Shown here in pieces: positions 38,537-48,854 of a stretch of 64,000 nt of DNA; within the stretch, counting starts at the first letter, position 1; each line of letters starts with the position of its first letter. This DNA is from Clostridiales bacterium (GTDB lineage Bacteria; Bacillota; Clostridia; Oscillospirales; CAG-272). Position numbers and translations under genes: made by a program. The stretch spans positions 1-64,000 of the forward strand of contig JAAWQR010000006.1 of assembly GCA_022800625.1 (NCBI GenBank). Reading direction: 5' to 3'. The notes beneath the pieces are model-generated. The model saw only the letters and a list, made by a program, of their open reading frames with translations, had not been told where the DNA came from and ran no database searches.

Positions 38537-39418
38537 CTAAACTGCGTTATTTCTTACGAAATACTCAAGTATTGGAGAAAATACCGTGCATGCAAGAGAT
38601 GCCCTGTATGCAGGCTCTGCAAGACACTTGCACTCGTCCGCATTTGAAAGAAATCCGCATTCTACAAGGAGTGACGGTATCTTCATTTTATTTAGCAGGT
38701 ATATTGACGACGTTGCTTTTTTTGACTGCCTGTCATTATCTTTTTGCAGATGCAGTTTAACATAATTTTGCATAACCTCGGCTAAAGCTCTGCTGTCATC
38801 GGAATTCGGTGAATAGTAAACCTGAAGTCCGCTGTACTTCGGATCGGTGAATTTGTTCATATGGATGCTTAGAAACATGCTTCCGCCCGATTCTTCTGTG
38901 AAGCGAAGCCTGTTTTTCAGATCAAGAGATTTTTTTCGTCCTTTATAGTCGGTATATTCGTTATAGCGGTCATAAAGCAGACGGTCGTCCTCGCGTGTCA
39001 TTTTGTAGGGAACTCCGAACAGGACACACAGTGATGCGATGTCGTCGGATATCGCAAGGTTCAGCTCTTTTTCGATAAGACCGTCCGCGGACGATGCTCC
39101 GCCGTCTTCTCCTCCGTGCCCCGCATCGATTATAAGCAGGCCGTTATGAGCGTTTACAAGCGGAGTTTCAGATGGAGACTCACTTGCGGCAGAGGAAAAT
39201 TCGTTTTGAAGTGCATCGGTGTTTTGAACGATTGCATTTTCATATTCAGAGTCCGGAACAACTGTTTCCGCGCTGTATGCGCGTCCCGCACGATTTCCGA
39301 GAAATACGGCGGAGGATAGAAGCATAACTCCGAAAAGAAGATAGCTTGCTGTAATTACAACGGGTGATTTAGGCTCGATTTTCATAGTATTCTCCGTTCT
39401 GCGCCGAAAGTACGGCAC
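38537..39418 (-). CDS. N-acetylmuramoyl-L-alanine amidase (CwlD-like)
   Basis: 'LLIIDAGHGGEDGGASS', 'MFLSIHMNKF', 'PSLLVECGFLSNADE'. Confidence 0.92.
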   Translation of the reverse strand: MPYFRRRTENTMKIEPKSPVVITASYLLFGVMLLSSAVFLGNRAGRAYSAETVVPDSEYENAIVQNTDALQNEFSSAASESPSETPLVNAHNGLLIIDAGHGGEDGGASSADGLIEKELNLAISDDIASLCVLFGVPYKMTREDDRLLYDRYNEYTDYKGRKKSLDLKNRLRFTEESGGSMFLSIHMNKFTDPKYSGLQVYYSPNSDDSRALAEVMQNYVKLHLQKDNDRQSKKATSSIYLLNKMKIPSLLVECGFLSNADECKCLAEPAYRASLACTVFSPILEYFVRNNAV

Positions 39419-39459
39419 ATATAGTCAAAAATTAACTGATAATATACTATGAAAAATGT

Positions 39460-40056
39460 TCAGCGCCTATTACCGAATAAAAGCTTTTGCGCTTCAATAT
39501 CTTCACTTAAAATCGCGCATGTGCCAACTGAAACATATCTACCTTTCTTGTAAACCGCATTGCGGGAGATTCCTTCAAAGCTCATGCCGACACTCTTCAT
39601 TACATTTAGACTGTCGGTGTTTTCATACATATATTTTGCTTCGATTCTGTTTAACTCAAGAACTAAAAATCCAAAACGCAGAACTTCGCACAGTGCTTCT
39701 CTTGCGATTCCGCGATGCCAAAACGCCGGATTTAATACATACCCGACTTCAGCCGAGTTATTGTTGAAATTAAATGAAGTAAATCCGCAGGTGCCTATCA
39801 TTTTTTCGTTTTTCAGTGTTACCGCCCAATCATAAAATTCTCCCGCACGATAACGGGATTGAATATATGATAAATATTTTGAAGTATATTTTAAGTTGAT
39901 ATGAGGTTCCCAAAGAAGGTATTTGGTGACCTTTGGATCTGACGCGTATTCGTACATATCGGAAGCGTCGTTTTTTTCAAGTTTTCGCAATATAAGACGA
40001 TCTGTTTTCAGAGTAGGGGGATCCTTAAAATATTTCAAAATCCCGCTTCTGTCCAT
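39460..40056 (-). CDS. GNAT acetyltransferase, RimJ/RimL type
   Basis: 'LKTDRLILRKLEKNDASDMYEYASDPKVTKYLLWEPH'. Confidence 0.9.
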   Translation of the reverse strand: MDRSGILKYFKDPPTLKTDRLILRKLEKNDASDMYEYASDPKVTKYLLWEPHINLKYTSKYLSYIQSRYRAGEFYDWAVTLKNEKMIGTCGFTSFNFNNNSAEVGYVLNPAFWHRGIAREALCEVLRFGFLVLELNRIEAKYMYENTDSLNVMKSVGMSFEGISRNAVYKKGRYVSVGTCAILSEDIEAQKLLFGNRR

Positions 40057-40379
40057 TTCAGAGACCTCCCCATTATTAAAATCATCCGTCATTAAAATTT
40101 TAATATGAATTGCCGTACCGCAGTGCGGCATATGTAAAACAAACTTTCCTGCGTATATTATACCATAATTTGAATTTAAAGTCACTATTAAAAAGTGATT
40201 TTTAAGACAGCAACTGAAATAGGATGGTTATTGTATCACAGATTTAATGTGATAGATCCATTCTAACAAAACTGTAAGTAATTTCACTGCAAATGTAAGA
40301 TGATTCTATGGAAATAAAATTTCGGCGGCAGTATAATAACAGCAGAAGAATCAAATCACAAAAAGGAGTAATTAAATTT

Positions 40380-40718
40380 ATGAAGAAAAAATCACTGAGC
40401 ATTTGCGTTGCCGCGCTTATAGCAGTGTTTGCTGTGGCAGGAGGACTTTGCTATATGCAGAATTATGATAAGTATTATTATACTCAGATTGATAATTCAA
40501 AGATAAGGGAATTGCCTGCAAGCAGCGATATGAAGTATGAATATAAGATTGACTGTTATGCGGAAAACGGAAAGAAGAGAGAGCTTACATTTAAAACATC
40601 AAGAGAACTCAGAGAAGGGGCATACTTGTCTCTTGAGGTAAGATCTCTCGGAGTACATAAATGGGAAGAAATCGATTATAACGATTTGCCGGACAAGGTA
40701 CAGGAAAAGCTGAAATAA
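40380..40718 (+). CDS. YxeA-family (DUF1093) secreted protein
   Basis: 'YYTQIDNSKIRELPASSDMKYEYKIDCYAENGKKRELTFKTSRELREGAYLSLEVRSLGVHKWEEI'. Confidence 0.85.
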   Translation: MKKKSLSICVAALIAVFAVAGGLCYMQNYDKYYYTQIDNSKIRELPASSDMKYEYKIDCYAENGKKRELTFKTSRELREGAYLSLEVRSLGVHKWEEIDYNDLPDKVQEKLK

Positions 40719-41026
40719 TATAAGTCTGTCGATTATCAGACGAAGAAACAAAGTCCATCGGTGTGCATTTTTAATCTTGACATTTGAGCATTTTTATATT
40801 AAGCAGTAAAAATAGCGTAGAATTAAGACGATTCTTCGCTATTTTTTATTGTTCTTCGTAGTTATCAGGCAGTTTACTCTCTGATAAAGACTCCAACAAA
40901 ATCAACGATTTGCAGATTTTAAAAATTTCAAATAGAATTAAGTTGAAAGCTAAATAGCAAAGTGATATAATTAATAAAACATCTCAACAGCTTGACAGCT
41001 GAAATACACTTTATAAGGATTTTCCC

Positions 41027-43123
41027 ATGAATAATTTTTTTAAGAAAAATCTGTCCCTGATTATTTGTGCCGGTATGCTTGCAGGAAATACAGCTGTAAC
41101 TGTCAGAGCAAACAGCCGCGGACTTTTTAACAAAATCGGCATAACTTCAGAAACAGAGCTTGTAAGTCAAAGTAACATTATTGATGTTATCTTCAGTGAT
41201 CCTATTGACGGATTCTTTATAAATCCGCAGTATGAAAGCGTTATAGAGCACAGCGAGGCTCTAAAGACTTCAGGGGTTCGGGAATCTATCGATTTGTCCG
41301 AATATGTGGATTTTAATGCTTCGACGGCTCATCTGCTGAATGAAATGAAGGAGCGTAAAAGTCAAATCGATGTAAGGCTTAAATATAAAGCTGATAAAAT
41401 AGTTTCAACCAATGATATGAAGCAGCTTGCACATGATCTGATTAATAAAACTCTTGAACATTCCGGTGTTCCGAATGAGGGTGATTATATCGCTTTTCAG
41501 TACGGATCATGCAGTTACAGTATCAGTTATAAAATACTCGGAGAGAATTATTATTTCAATATCGGATATAATTTTAAATATTACACTACCGGAGGGCAGG
41601 AAAAAGAAGTCGACAGAGCAGTTGAAGATTTGATTAATGAGCTTGACATTGAAGACAAAAGTGATTATGAAAAGCTTGAAAAGATTTATAATTGGATGTG
41701 CGAGAATATCGCATATGATTATGATAATTTAAATGATTCGGACTATCTTTTAAAGCATACGGCGTATGCTGCACTTATTGACAGAAAAGCAGTATGTCAG
41801 GGATACGCTGTTTTACTATATAGGCTTGCTTTGGAGGCGGGCATTGATGCAAGATATATTTCAGGCATCGGAAACGAAGAGCCTCACGGTTGGAATATCG
41901 TAAGGCTCGGGGAAAAATATTATAATATTGACACAACGTGGGATGCAGTATACTGTCAGGCGGGTTTTGATTATAAGTATTTTTTGAGAACTGAAAGAAC
42001 GTTTGGAAATCATTATAGAAATCCCGAATTTTTGACAGATGAATTCTTTAATCTCTATCCAATGGCTGACAGTGATTTTGATCCCGATCATAAACATGTT
42101 TACGGAGAGTGGCAGCTAATAAAAGAAGCAAACTGCAAAAATAAAGGGATTGAACAACGAATCTGCAAAATTTGCGGCAAAAGAGATAATCGCAGCACTG
42201 CATTAGGAGAGCACAGATGGTGTGAATGGATAACTGTTACAGAACCGACTGAAAAGAATGAAGGTTTGATTCAGCGTCAATGTTCTGTTTGCGGAAAGAC
42301 CGAGGAGAAAGTATTAGATAAAATTGAGCATGTGCATAAATATACAGATATAACAGTTTCTCCGACTTGTACCGAACAGGGATACACAACTCATACATGT
42401 ATTAAGTGCGGAGACAGCTATACTGACAGTGAAACAGCATCGCTCGGTCATATATACGGTGAGGATTATACAGTTGAGGTTTATCCGACAAGGGATAAAT
42501 GCGGTCTCAGATACCGTATATGTAAGACATGCGGAGATAGAGAAGATCATGATGTGCCGAAACTTCAAAACAGTTCGCTTATATTTGACGATCTTGCGGC
42601 TGATTGGTATAAACCGTCGGTCGATTATGTTTTGACAAACGATCTTATGAACGGTAAAGGAGACGGAAAATTTTCCCCATCTGAAAATATGACGCGTGCT
42701 CAGTTTGCGACGGTTCTTTGGCGGATAGCAGGGAACCCTGAATCAAACGCCAATGTTCCGTTTGACGATCTTGACAGGAGAGCAGAATGGTATTTGCCTG
42801 CAGTGGCGTGGGCTTACGAAAACGGAATTATCAACGGAACTTCGCCCGCTTCATTTGATCCGAATGGAAATATCAAACGTCAGGATATGGCGGTCATACT
42901 TTACAGGTATGCTGAAAAATACATGGGATATAATGTGTCGGGAAGTGCGGATTTGTCTTATTTCCCGGATGCGGGCACAATTTCCGATTATGCCGTTAAC
43001 GCTATAGCATGGACAAACTCTTTGGGAATCATAACGGGGAAGGACGGACAGATTGCACCGATTGCTACAGGCACTCGTGCTGAGGTCGCTACAATTCTAA
43101 TGAGATTTGATCTTCTTCATTAA
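41027..43123 (+). CDS. Secreted transglutaminase-domain protein with CxxC repeats and C-terminal SLH domains
   Basis: 'RKAVCQGYAVLLYRLALEAGIDARYISGIG…HGWNIVRLGEKYYNIDTTWDA'; four CxxCG-type repeats; three SLH-like repeats. Confidence 0.92.
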   Translation: MNNFFKKNLSLIICAGMLAGNTAVTVRANSRGLFNKIGITSETELVSQSNIIDVIFSDPIDGFFINPQYESVIEHSEALKTSGVRESIDLSEYVDFNASTAHLLNEMKERKSQIDVRLKYKADKIVSTNDMKQLAHDLINKTLEHSGVPNEGDYIAFQYGSCSYSISYKILGENYYFNIGYNFKYYTTGGQEKEVDRAVEDLINELDIEDKSDYEKLEKIYNWMCENIAYDYDNLNDSDYLLKHTAYAALIDRKAVCQGYAVLLYRLALEAGIDARYISGIGNEEPHGWNIVRLGEKYYNIDTTWDAVYCQAGFDYKYFLRTERTFGNHYRNPEFLTDEFFNLYPMADSDFDPDHKHVYGEWQLIKEANCKNKGIEQRICKICGKRDNRSTALGEHRWCEWITVTEPTEKNEGLIQRQCSVCGKTEEKVLDKIEHVHKYTDITVSPTCTEQGYTTHTCIKCGDSYTDSETASLGHIYGEDYTVEVYPTRDKCGLRYRICKTCGDREDHDVPKLQNSSLIFDDLAADWYKPSVDYVLTNDLMNGKGDGKFSPSENMTRAQFATVLWRIAGNPESNANVPFDDLDRRAEWYLPAVAWAYENGIINGTSPASFDPNGNIKRQDMAVILYRYAEKYMGYNVSGSADLSYFPDAGTISDYAVNAIAWTNSLGIITGKDGQIAPIATGTRAEVATILMRFDLLH

Positions 43124-43146
43124 TAATTTATATTTAAACAGAATAG

Positions 43147-43179
43147 GCTTCGTCGATTTCGGCGAAGCTCGTTTTTTTT
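43147..43179 (+). terminator. Terminator after the SLH protein gene
   Basis: GCTTCGTCGATTTCGGCGAAGCTCGTTTTTTTT. Confidence 0.75.
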
Positions 43180-43326
43180 GGCTGAAAATATCAATAATGC
43201 GGTAATATGGCAAAAAATACTTGTTTTTCAAAAATGGTATGTTATAATAAAATTGTAAATGATTCAGCATTTTTGTTCTGTTTATCTTACGAGTTTTATC
43301 ATTAAATTAAATTACTTATATAGGAG

Positions 43327-44173
43327 TTGTATATGTCACAAAAAATTCAAATAATAATAAGCTGTGATCGAAGAGTGTTGGAACTTGAACAGGTCAAAAA
43401 TTGGCTGATCGAAAACGGATACAGTTTATCAAATAATCATTATCATGTGGATAAAACAGCTGATATAATAATTTTAATCACATGCGGAGTAACACAGATG
43501 CATGAGGATTTTACGTTTAAGATGCTTGAAAAAATAAAAGCAGGGATGAAACCCGGCGCACAAATAATATTAGGCTGATGTGTTCCCGAAATCAATCCCG
43601 AACGTGTAGCTAAAGAGTTCGGCGGACCGATTTTCAGTCCGAAGGCATATTATAAGCTGGATCGAATATTTAATATGCCGCGTAAATTAGATACATTTGA
43701 CCGACCGAACATTTATATGATGAAAGGACTGTACCGAAGCGACGTCGGTTGAAGAGCAATTTACATTAGAACTTACAGACATCAATCCTGTATTTCTCAA
43801 GGTGATTTATGAACCTGTAAAGACGTTATGCCTGCAGAAGAGACTTTCTAATCTGTATATTCCCATTCAGTCGGGAAATGACCGGGTTTTAGGTTTGATG
43901 AACAGACGTTACAATATAAATGAAACTAAAGAAATGCTATGCGAACTTAAAGCTTTGGCGCCGAAGGATTTTAAGATAGGCACATCTGTAATAGTAGGAT
44001 TTCCGTCTGAAACATGCGACGAATTGCAGGATACGATCGACTTTTGCAACAGTATGAACTTCGATTGGATATACTGTCACGGTTTCTCCGCAAGGCCCGG
44101 TACTTCGGCGGCTAAACTGCCGGAACAGCTATCTGAGGAAGAGGTAATAGACAGAGTAAGTTTGTTTAGATAA
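43327..44173 (+). pseudogene. MiaB/RimO-like radical-SAM methylthiotransferase remnant
   Basis: N-terminal UPF0004-like 'TCGVTQMHEDFTFKMLEKIKAG', in-frame TGA 43576, further stop 43750, then C-terminal 'LYIPIQSGNDRVLGLMNRRYNINETKEMLCEL'; the CxxxCxxC segment is missing. Confidence 0.88.
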
Positions 44174-44248
44174 AGAATAAAGGATAAGGAATCCGTAGTA
44201 TTGGATTTTGCGTAAGCAGTAATATTTGTTATTGATAAGCTGAAATAA

Positions 44249-44270
44249 GTCTCACCGGAAACGGTGAGAC
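44249..44270. terminator. Hairpin with GAAA tetraloop between the radical-SAM remnant and the glycyl radical enzyme
   Basis: GTCTCACCG-GAAA-CGGTGAGAC then TTGTCTTTT. Confidence 0.65.
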
Positions 44271-44289
44271 TTGTCTTTTATCTTAATTT

Positions 44290-46491
44290 TTACCTCAGTC
44301 TTGAAATAAATTCATCCTGAACTTCGCGGGAAAGAGTTACAAATCTGGCGCTGACGCCCCACATGCGGATTATCAGATCGCGATGAGCATCCGGATTTTT
44401 CTGAGCGTCAAGCAGATCCTCTGCGCTTACACTGTTCGGCTGGTGCTGCATACCGCCTATATCAAAATAGGATCTTGTTAAGCTTGCAAGGACGCCGTCT
44501 GTTCCCTCAAAAACAGAACTTGAGTACTCAAGCATAAGGCAGTTGTTCCATTCCGACATCTCGGGTGAGAGCTTCGCGGCAGAACGCATTGCAGAAATCG
44601 GACCGTTTTTCATCGTACCTGCGGCAGGACTGAGGGATACGGGGATAGGAGTACCTGAAAATCTTCCGTCGGGCGTTGCAGGAGTATTCCAGCCTGCGAA
44701 AACAGGATGCGGCTGATGGAAGCCACTGAGGTGGCGCACACCGCTGAAAGTAAAACGCTTTGAGATTTCTTTAGCTGCATGTTCCATGATCCTGATTCCG
44801 GGCAAATCTGCGCAGTCATCGTCATTCCCCCATTTCGGTGCACTGAGCAAAGAGTGTCGCATGACTTCAAATCCTTCAAAATTTTTATCAAGAGCTTCTC
44901 TAATCTCAGACAGAGAATATCTTTTTTCGTCAAACACTCGCTTTCTGAGTGCGGACAGAGAATTTACGGCAACCGTAAGTCCTGATATCATAAGTCCTTT
45001 TTGTTTTAGCCTATAGTCGATCAGATCAATGTCCCCGCCGATGTCGAGTGCACCTTCGATCATAGCTGATGTAAAAGACAAAGGCGACATTAGACTTGCA
45101 GCGGCAGCTCTGATATGCGGTTCGGTTATATCGGCCGAATAAAATTCTTCCGTGTCACCATCGGCAAATCGCAGAACCACCTTTTCAAATTTGTTATATG
45201 AATTGATCTCAAGGTCAACTGCGGCTGAGATATCTCTTTCATATAGGGCAATAAATTCCTCAAAAGTGCAGTTGTCTTTGGCTTTTTCGAGGGTTTTCAG
45301 CAGAATTTTTGTAAGATTTACGTCGCCGCTTCTGAATATCTGACATCGTCCGGGTATCATAATATCCTGACACAAATCAAACGCGTAGTCGCGCGCATCT
45401 TCGGGAGGAATTCCTGCGTTTGTGAGATTTTCGATGAATTTATCGTCGTTGTAGTATGCAAGAGTGTTAAGTCCGCTTTCCGATAGCTTTGAGAGACGGT
45501 CTAAAAATTCAGGAGGATTCTTGCTGTTTATTCTGCATGCGACTTCGGGTTCTTCAAGGCGAACCTTGTCAAGTGAATCGATAAAGATGTACGTCAGCTC
45601 ATTTACGGCATTGTCTCCGTTCGGCAGTACTCCGCCCAGCGTAATATTGTGCTGAGAATTATACTGCCCCATTTGATAGTGATACAGATCGCATGAATCT
45701 GAAAATTTTATCAGCAGACAAGCTGTTATCTCCTCTATTTCATTATGCTTGTTTTTATCATAGAACGGGTACAGAAAGCTATCGACTCTGCCGTAAGACA
45801 TTCCTCTGAAATTGTCGCACAGAACGCCAATGTGGGCAAGCCAAAAGAGCTGCGCGGCTTCATAATAATCACGCGGAGGTTCAGTTGAAATATGACGGCA
45901 AATTTCAGAAATTCTTTTAAGCTCTGCTTTTCTGCACTCGTCGTTTTCATATTCAGCCATCTCGGAGGCTTTTTCGGAATACCGCATAATGAGCTTTGAA
46001 AAAGCTCTGTAAACCGCCGCCATAGCTCTTGCATATTCGGCTCTAAAAACACTTTTCGCTTTTCTTTCCGCTGTTTCGGCTCGCTCAATGATTACTTTAA
46101 TGCCGTTCTTCAGAAGTATGGAATAATCCGCTACATTATGGAGCTGACTATTGTTCGGCAGATCAAATCCCCGAAACTTTTTTCTGTCGTTGTCGTTTAT
46201 GTATTGCGGCATAGTATTAAGGTCAAGAAGTGATTTTCCGTCAGGCGTAACTGAAGGATCGCATTCAGGATTATCCACACGCGAGAGCAGAGTGCGAGAG
46301 CCGACTATCAGCTCATGTTCACCGATATAAATCGGCATATTTTCAAATATATAAGAAATTGCGGCGGCTCGTCTTTCCGGGAGAGATAGAGGAAGCTCGG
46401 CAAAAGATATCGAACTGTCAATTTCTTCACGCGCGGATGAGTGCTTTGCTTTAAGCATATTTTCGCGAAGTATTTTTATTCTGTCACTCAT
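44290..46491 (-). CDS. Glycyl radical enzyme, pyruvate-formate-lyase superfamily, substrate unknown
   Basis: C-terminal glycyl loop 'DLIIRMWGVSARFVTLSREVQDEFISRL'; 'RDYAFDLCQDIMIPGRCQ' active-site region; adjacent activase. Confidence 0.92.
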   Translation of the reverse strand: MSDRIKILRENMLKAKHSSAREEIDSSISFAELPLSLPERRAAAISYIFENMPIYIGEHELIVGSRTLLSRVDNPECDPSVTPDGKSLLDLNTMPQYINDNDRKKFRGFDLPNNSQLHNVADYSILLKNGIKVIIERAETAERKAKSVFRAEYARAMAAVYRAFSKLIMRYSEKASEMAEYENDECRKAELKRISEICRHISTEPPRDYYEAAQLFWLAHIGVLCDNFRGMSYGRVDSFLYPFYDKNKHNEIEEITACLLIKFSDSCDLYHYQMGQYNSQHNITLGGVLPNGDNAVNELTYIFIDSLDKVRLEEPEVACRINSKNPPEFLDRLSKLSESGLNTLAYYNDDKFIENLTNAGIPPEDARDYAFDLCQDIMIPGRCQIFRSGDVNLTKILLKTLEKAKDNCTFEEFIALYERDISAAVDLEINSYNKFEKVVLRFADGDTEEFYSADITEPHIRAAAASLMSPLSFTSAMIEGALDIGGDIDLIDYRLKQKGLMISGLTVAVNSLSALRKRVFDEKRYSLSEIREALDKNFEGFEVMRHSLLSAPKWGNDDDCADLPGIRIMEHAAKEISKRFTFSGVRHLSGFHQPHPVFAGWNTPATPDGRFSGTPIPVSLSPAAGTMKNGPISAMRSAAKLSPEMSEWNNCLMLEYSSSVFEGTDGVLASLTRSYFDIGGMQHQPNSVSAEDLLDAQKNPDAHRDLIIRMWGVSARFVTLSREVQDEFISRLR

Positions 46492-46538
46492 AATAATCTC
46501 CATTTTGCCGCTAAACGGCAGTTCAAGTCTAAATAGAT

Positions 46539-47435
46539 TTATTTTTGCGAATCCGGCATACCGCATTCACGCATAATATTTTTTAAATGCTCTATGTCAT
46601 CACAGCTTACATGAAATCCGTCATTTTTCGGAAGGTTCATTCCGAACATTCCGTATTTCTCGCGTCCTAATGAATGATACGGAATCATCGTTACTGATTC
46701 GGGAGGAGTTTTCAGTGATGACAAAAAAGCGGATATGTTTCTGATCTCCGACTCATCAGCATTAAAGCTTCCGATGAGGGGAATCCTGACATGCAGCTTG
46801 ATTCCGATATCTGACAAATACCGACAGTTCTCAAGGATAGATTTGTTAGACGTTCCCGTGCCTTTTATGTGAATCTCTTCAGTAACGGCTTTAATATCGT
46901 ATAAAAAGAAATCAGTATAAGGTAGAACCCTGTCAATATCCTCGCGCGGCACGTTTCCGCATGTATCGACAGCGGTTGTAATCTCGAGCTTTTTACATTT
47001 TTTCATACATTCACAAATGAAATCAGCTTGAAGAAGCGGTTCGCCGCCCGAAAATGTAACTCCTCCGTTTTTTCCGTAAAACGGCATATCACGAATGAGC
47101 TTTGTAAGAATTTCATCTTCCGTCATGAGCGCTCCGCAGATCGACAGAGCATCCGTCGGACATACATTTGTACATTTTCCGCAGTTTGAGCATACGGTTC
47201 TGTTTACCGCGTGATAAGCTTCCGATATGCTGTGACAGTCACATATATTCTGACACTCTCCGCACATAATACAAAGAGAACTGTCATATCTCAGCTTCGG
47301 TACAGCGCTCATTCCTTCGGGATTATGACACCACAGACATTTAAGAGAACATCCTCCCATAAAAACGGTTGTCCTGATTCCGGGACCGTCGTGAACTGAG
47401 AAAGATTGTACGTCAAAAACAAAGCCTTTAGCCAT
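46539..47435 (-). CDS. Glycyl-radical enzyme activating protein (radical SAM + 2x[4Fe-4S] insert)
   Basis: 'GGCSLKCLWCHNPEG', 'CIMCGECQNICDC', 'CSNCGKCTNVCPTDAL', 'VTFSGGEPLLQADF'. Confidence 0.96.
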   Translation of the reverse strand: MAKGFVFDVQSFSVHDGPGIRTTVFMGGCSLKCLWCHNPEGMSAVPKLRYDSSLCIMCGECQNICDCHSISEAYHAVNRTVCSNCGKCTNVCPTDALSICGALMTEDEILTKLIRDMPFYGKNGGVTFSGGEPLLQADFICECMKKCKKLEITTAVDTCGNVPREDIDRVLPYTDFFLYDIKAVTEEIHIKGTGTSNKSILENCRYLSDIGIKLHVRIPLIGSFNADESEIRNISAFLSSLKTPPESVTMIPYHSLGREKYGMFGMNLPKNDGFHVSCDDIEHLKNIMRECGMPDSQK

Positions 47436-47636
47436 ATGAATGTTCCTTTGACTTGAATTTTAAATAAATTATACATGCTTTTTATTTGTGTGTCAAGGTG
47501 AAATACAGAAACAAAAATATATAAGCAAATAAAACTTACTTATTGATTGTAAAAATTTCCGTATTCGTACAGTATAAATCTTCTTGTTTTACAAACAATA
47601 GTATTGGCAATTTATAAAACAAGGAGATTTTTATAT

Positions 47637-48182
47637 ATGAAAGCTACAGGAATCGTAAGACGAATCGACGATCTCGGCAGAATTGTCATTCCGAAAGAGA
47701 TCAGAAGAACTATGCGTATACGCGAGGGAGACCCTCTTGAAATATATACGGACAGAGAAGGGGAAGTAATATTCAAAAAATACTCTCCGATAGGAGAGCT
47801 TGCCGAATTTGCCGCTCAGTACGCGGATACACTTCATAAAACCTGCGGTTTGTTTGTTGCTATATGCGACAGAGATGCTGTTATCGCGTGTGCGGGAATA
47901 CCCAAAAAAGAATATAACGACAGAAAGCTCTCTCATGAACTTGAAGCAGCAATGGGAACGAGAAATCTTTATACAGCTGATTCGGAGAGCGAAATTTATC
48001 TTGTAGACGGCGGCAGCAGTGTTGTAAGCTGTATGATGCCGATTATAACTGAGGGAGATATTATGGGCTGCGTTGTTTCTCTGAAGTATTCTGAGAAAGA
48101 CGGAGAGTGCGTATCATCTGATATTGAAACAAAGCTTATACAAACGGCGGCGGGATTTCTCGGACGCCAGCTTGAAAGTTGA
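47637..48182 (+). CDS. spoVT: Stage V sporulation protein T (AbrB-like DNA binding + GAF-like)
   Basis: 'MKATGIVRRIDDLGRIVIPKEIRRTMRIREGDPLEIYTDREGEVIFKKYSP'. Confidence 0.95.
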   Translation: MKATGIVRRIDDLGRIVIPKEIRRTMRIREGDPLEIYTDREGEVIFKKYSPIGELAEFAAQYADTLHKTCGLFVAICDRDAVIACAGIPKKEYNDRKLSHELEAAMGTRNLYTADSESEIYLVDGGSSVVSCMMPIITEGDIMGCVVSLKYSEKDGECVSSDIETKLIQTAAGFLGRQLES

Positions 48183-48205
48183 AGTAAGTAAGAGAAAATG
48201 CAAAG

Positions 48206-48247
48206 AAAAAAGGATTTATGCATATGAACATGCACAAATCCTTTTTT
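48206..48247. terminator. Bidirectional terminator between spoVT and rplS
   Basis: AAAAAAGGATTTATGCAT…ATGCACAAATCCTTTTTT. Confidence 0.85.
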
Positions 48248-48254
48248 ATCAGCC

Positions 48255-48596
48255 TCAGATAAGCTCTTTGACTTTAGAACTCTTACCGACTCTGTCGCGC
48301 AGATAGTAAAGCTTTGAACGTCTTACTTTACCGCGTCTGATAACGTCAACCTGAACAACATGGGGAGAGTGGAGGGGGAAAGTTTTCTCAACACCGCAGC
48401 CGTAAGCTACGCGGCGAACCGTAAATGTCTCGGAAACTCCGCCGCCGTGACGTGCGATAACAGTTCCTTCAAACATCTGGATTCTTTCTCTTGTACCCTC
48501 TTTGATCTTGTTGTGAATTCTAACCGTGTCACCTATGTTAAACTGGGGAACGGTTTCCTTCAGATACTCACTTGCAAAAGCGTCGATCTTATTCAT
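48255..48596 (-). CDS. rplS: 50S ribosomal protein L19
   Basis: '[59 protein letters not shown]'. Confidence 0.98.
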   Translation of the reverse strand: MNKIDAFASEYLKETVPQFNIGDTVRIHNKIKEGTRERIQMFEGTVIARHGGGVSETFTVRRVAYGCGVEKTFPLHSPHVVQVDVIRRGKVRRSKLYYLRDRVGKSSKVKELI

Positions 48597-48789
48597 TTCG
48601 ACTCCTCCTTTTGATATGCGGACATTCGTGCTGAGCTTGGCAGAGGACTGTCCTGTATTTGTCATAGACTTATTTATTATATCACAGATTTTTCCGATAT
48701 GCAATACTTTTTCTCAAAATTCGTTGCTTATAAAGTTTTATGAAAAACAGATGGTCGAGATTTAAGATTACCGCTTATTAACAAGCATC

Positions 48790-48834
48790 AAAAAAGCAAA
48801 GCTTTCGGTATTTTGCCGAAGCCTTGCTTTTTTT
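48790..48834 (-). terminator. Terminator of the DUF4430 lipoprotein gene
   Basis: AAAAAGCAAAGCTTTCGG…CCGAAGCCTTGCTTTTTTT. Confidence 0.75.
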
Positions 48835-48854
48835 GTTATGATTATTTCTGAATA

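Noticed and set aside
43576-43578. TGA before a Cys codon as a selenocysteine site
   Set aside because: The same gene has another stop, a frameshift and a missing radical-SAM cluster region, so it is a decaying pseudogene.
44290-46491. Glycyl radical enzyme as pyruvate formate-lyase
   Set aside because: It lacks the adjacent Cys-Cys pair of PFL and has a single Cys in 'LCQD'.
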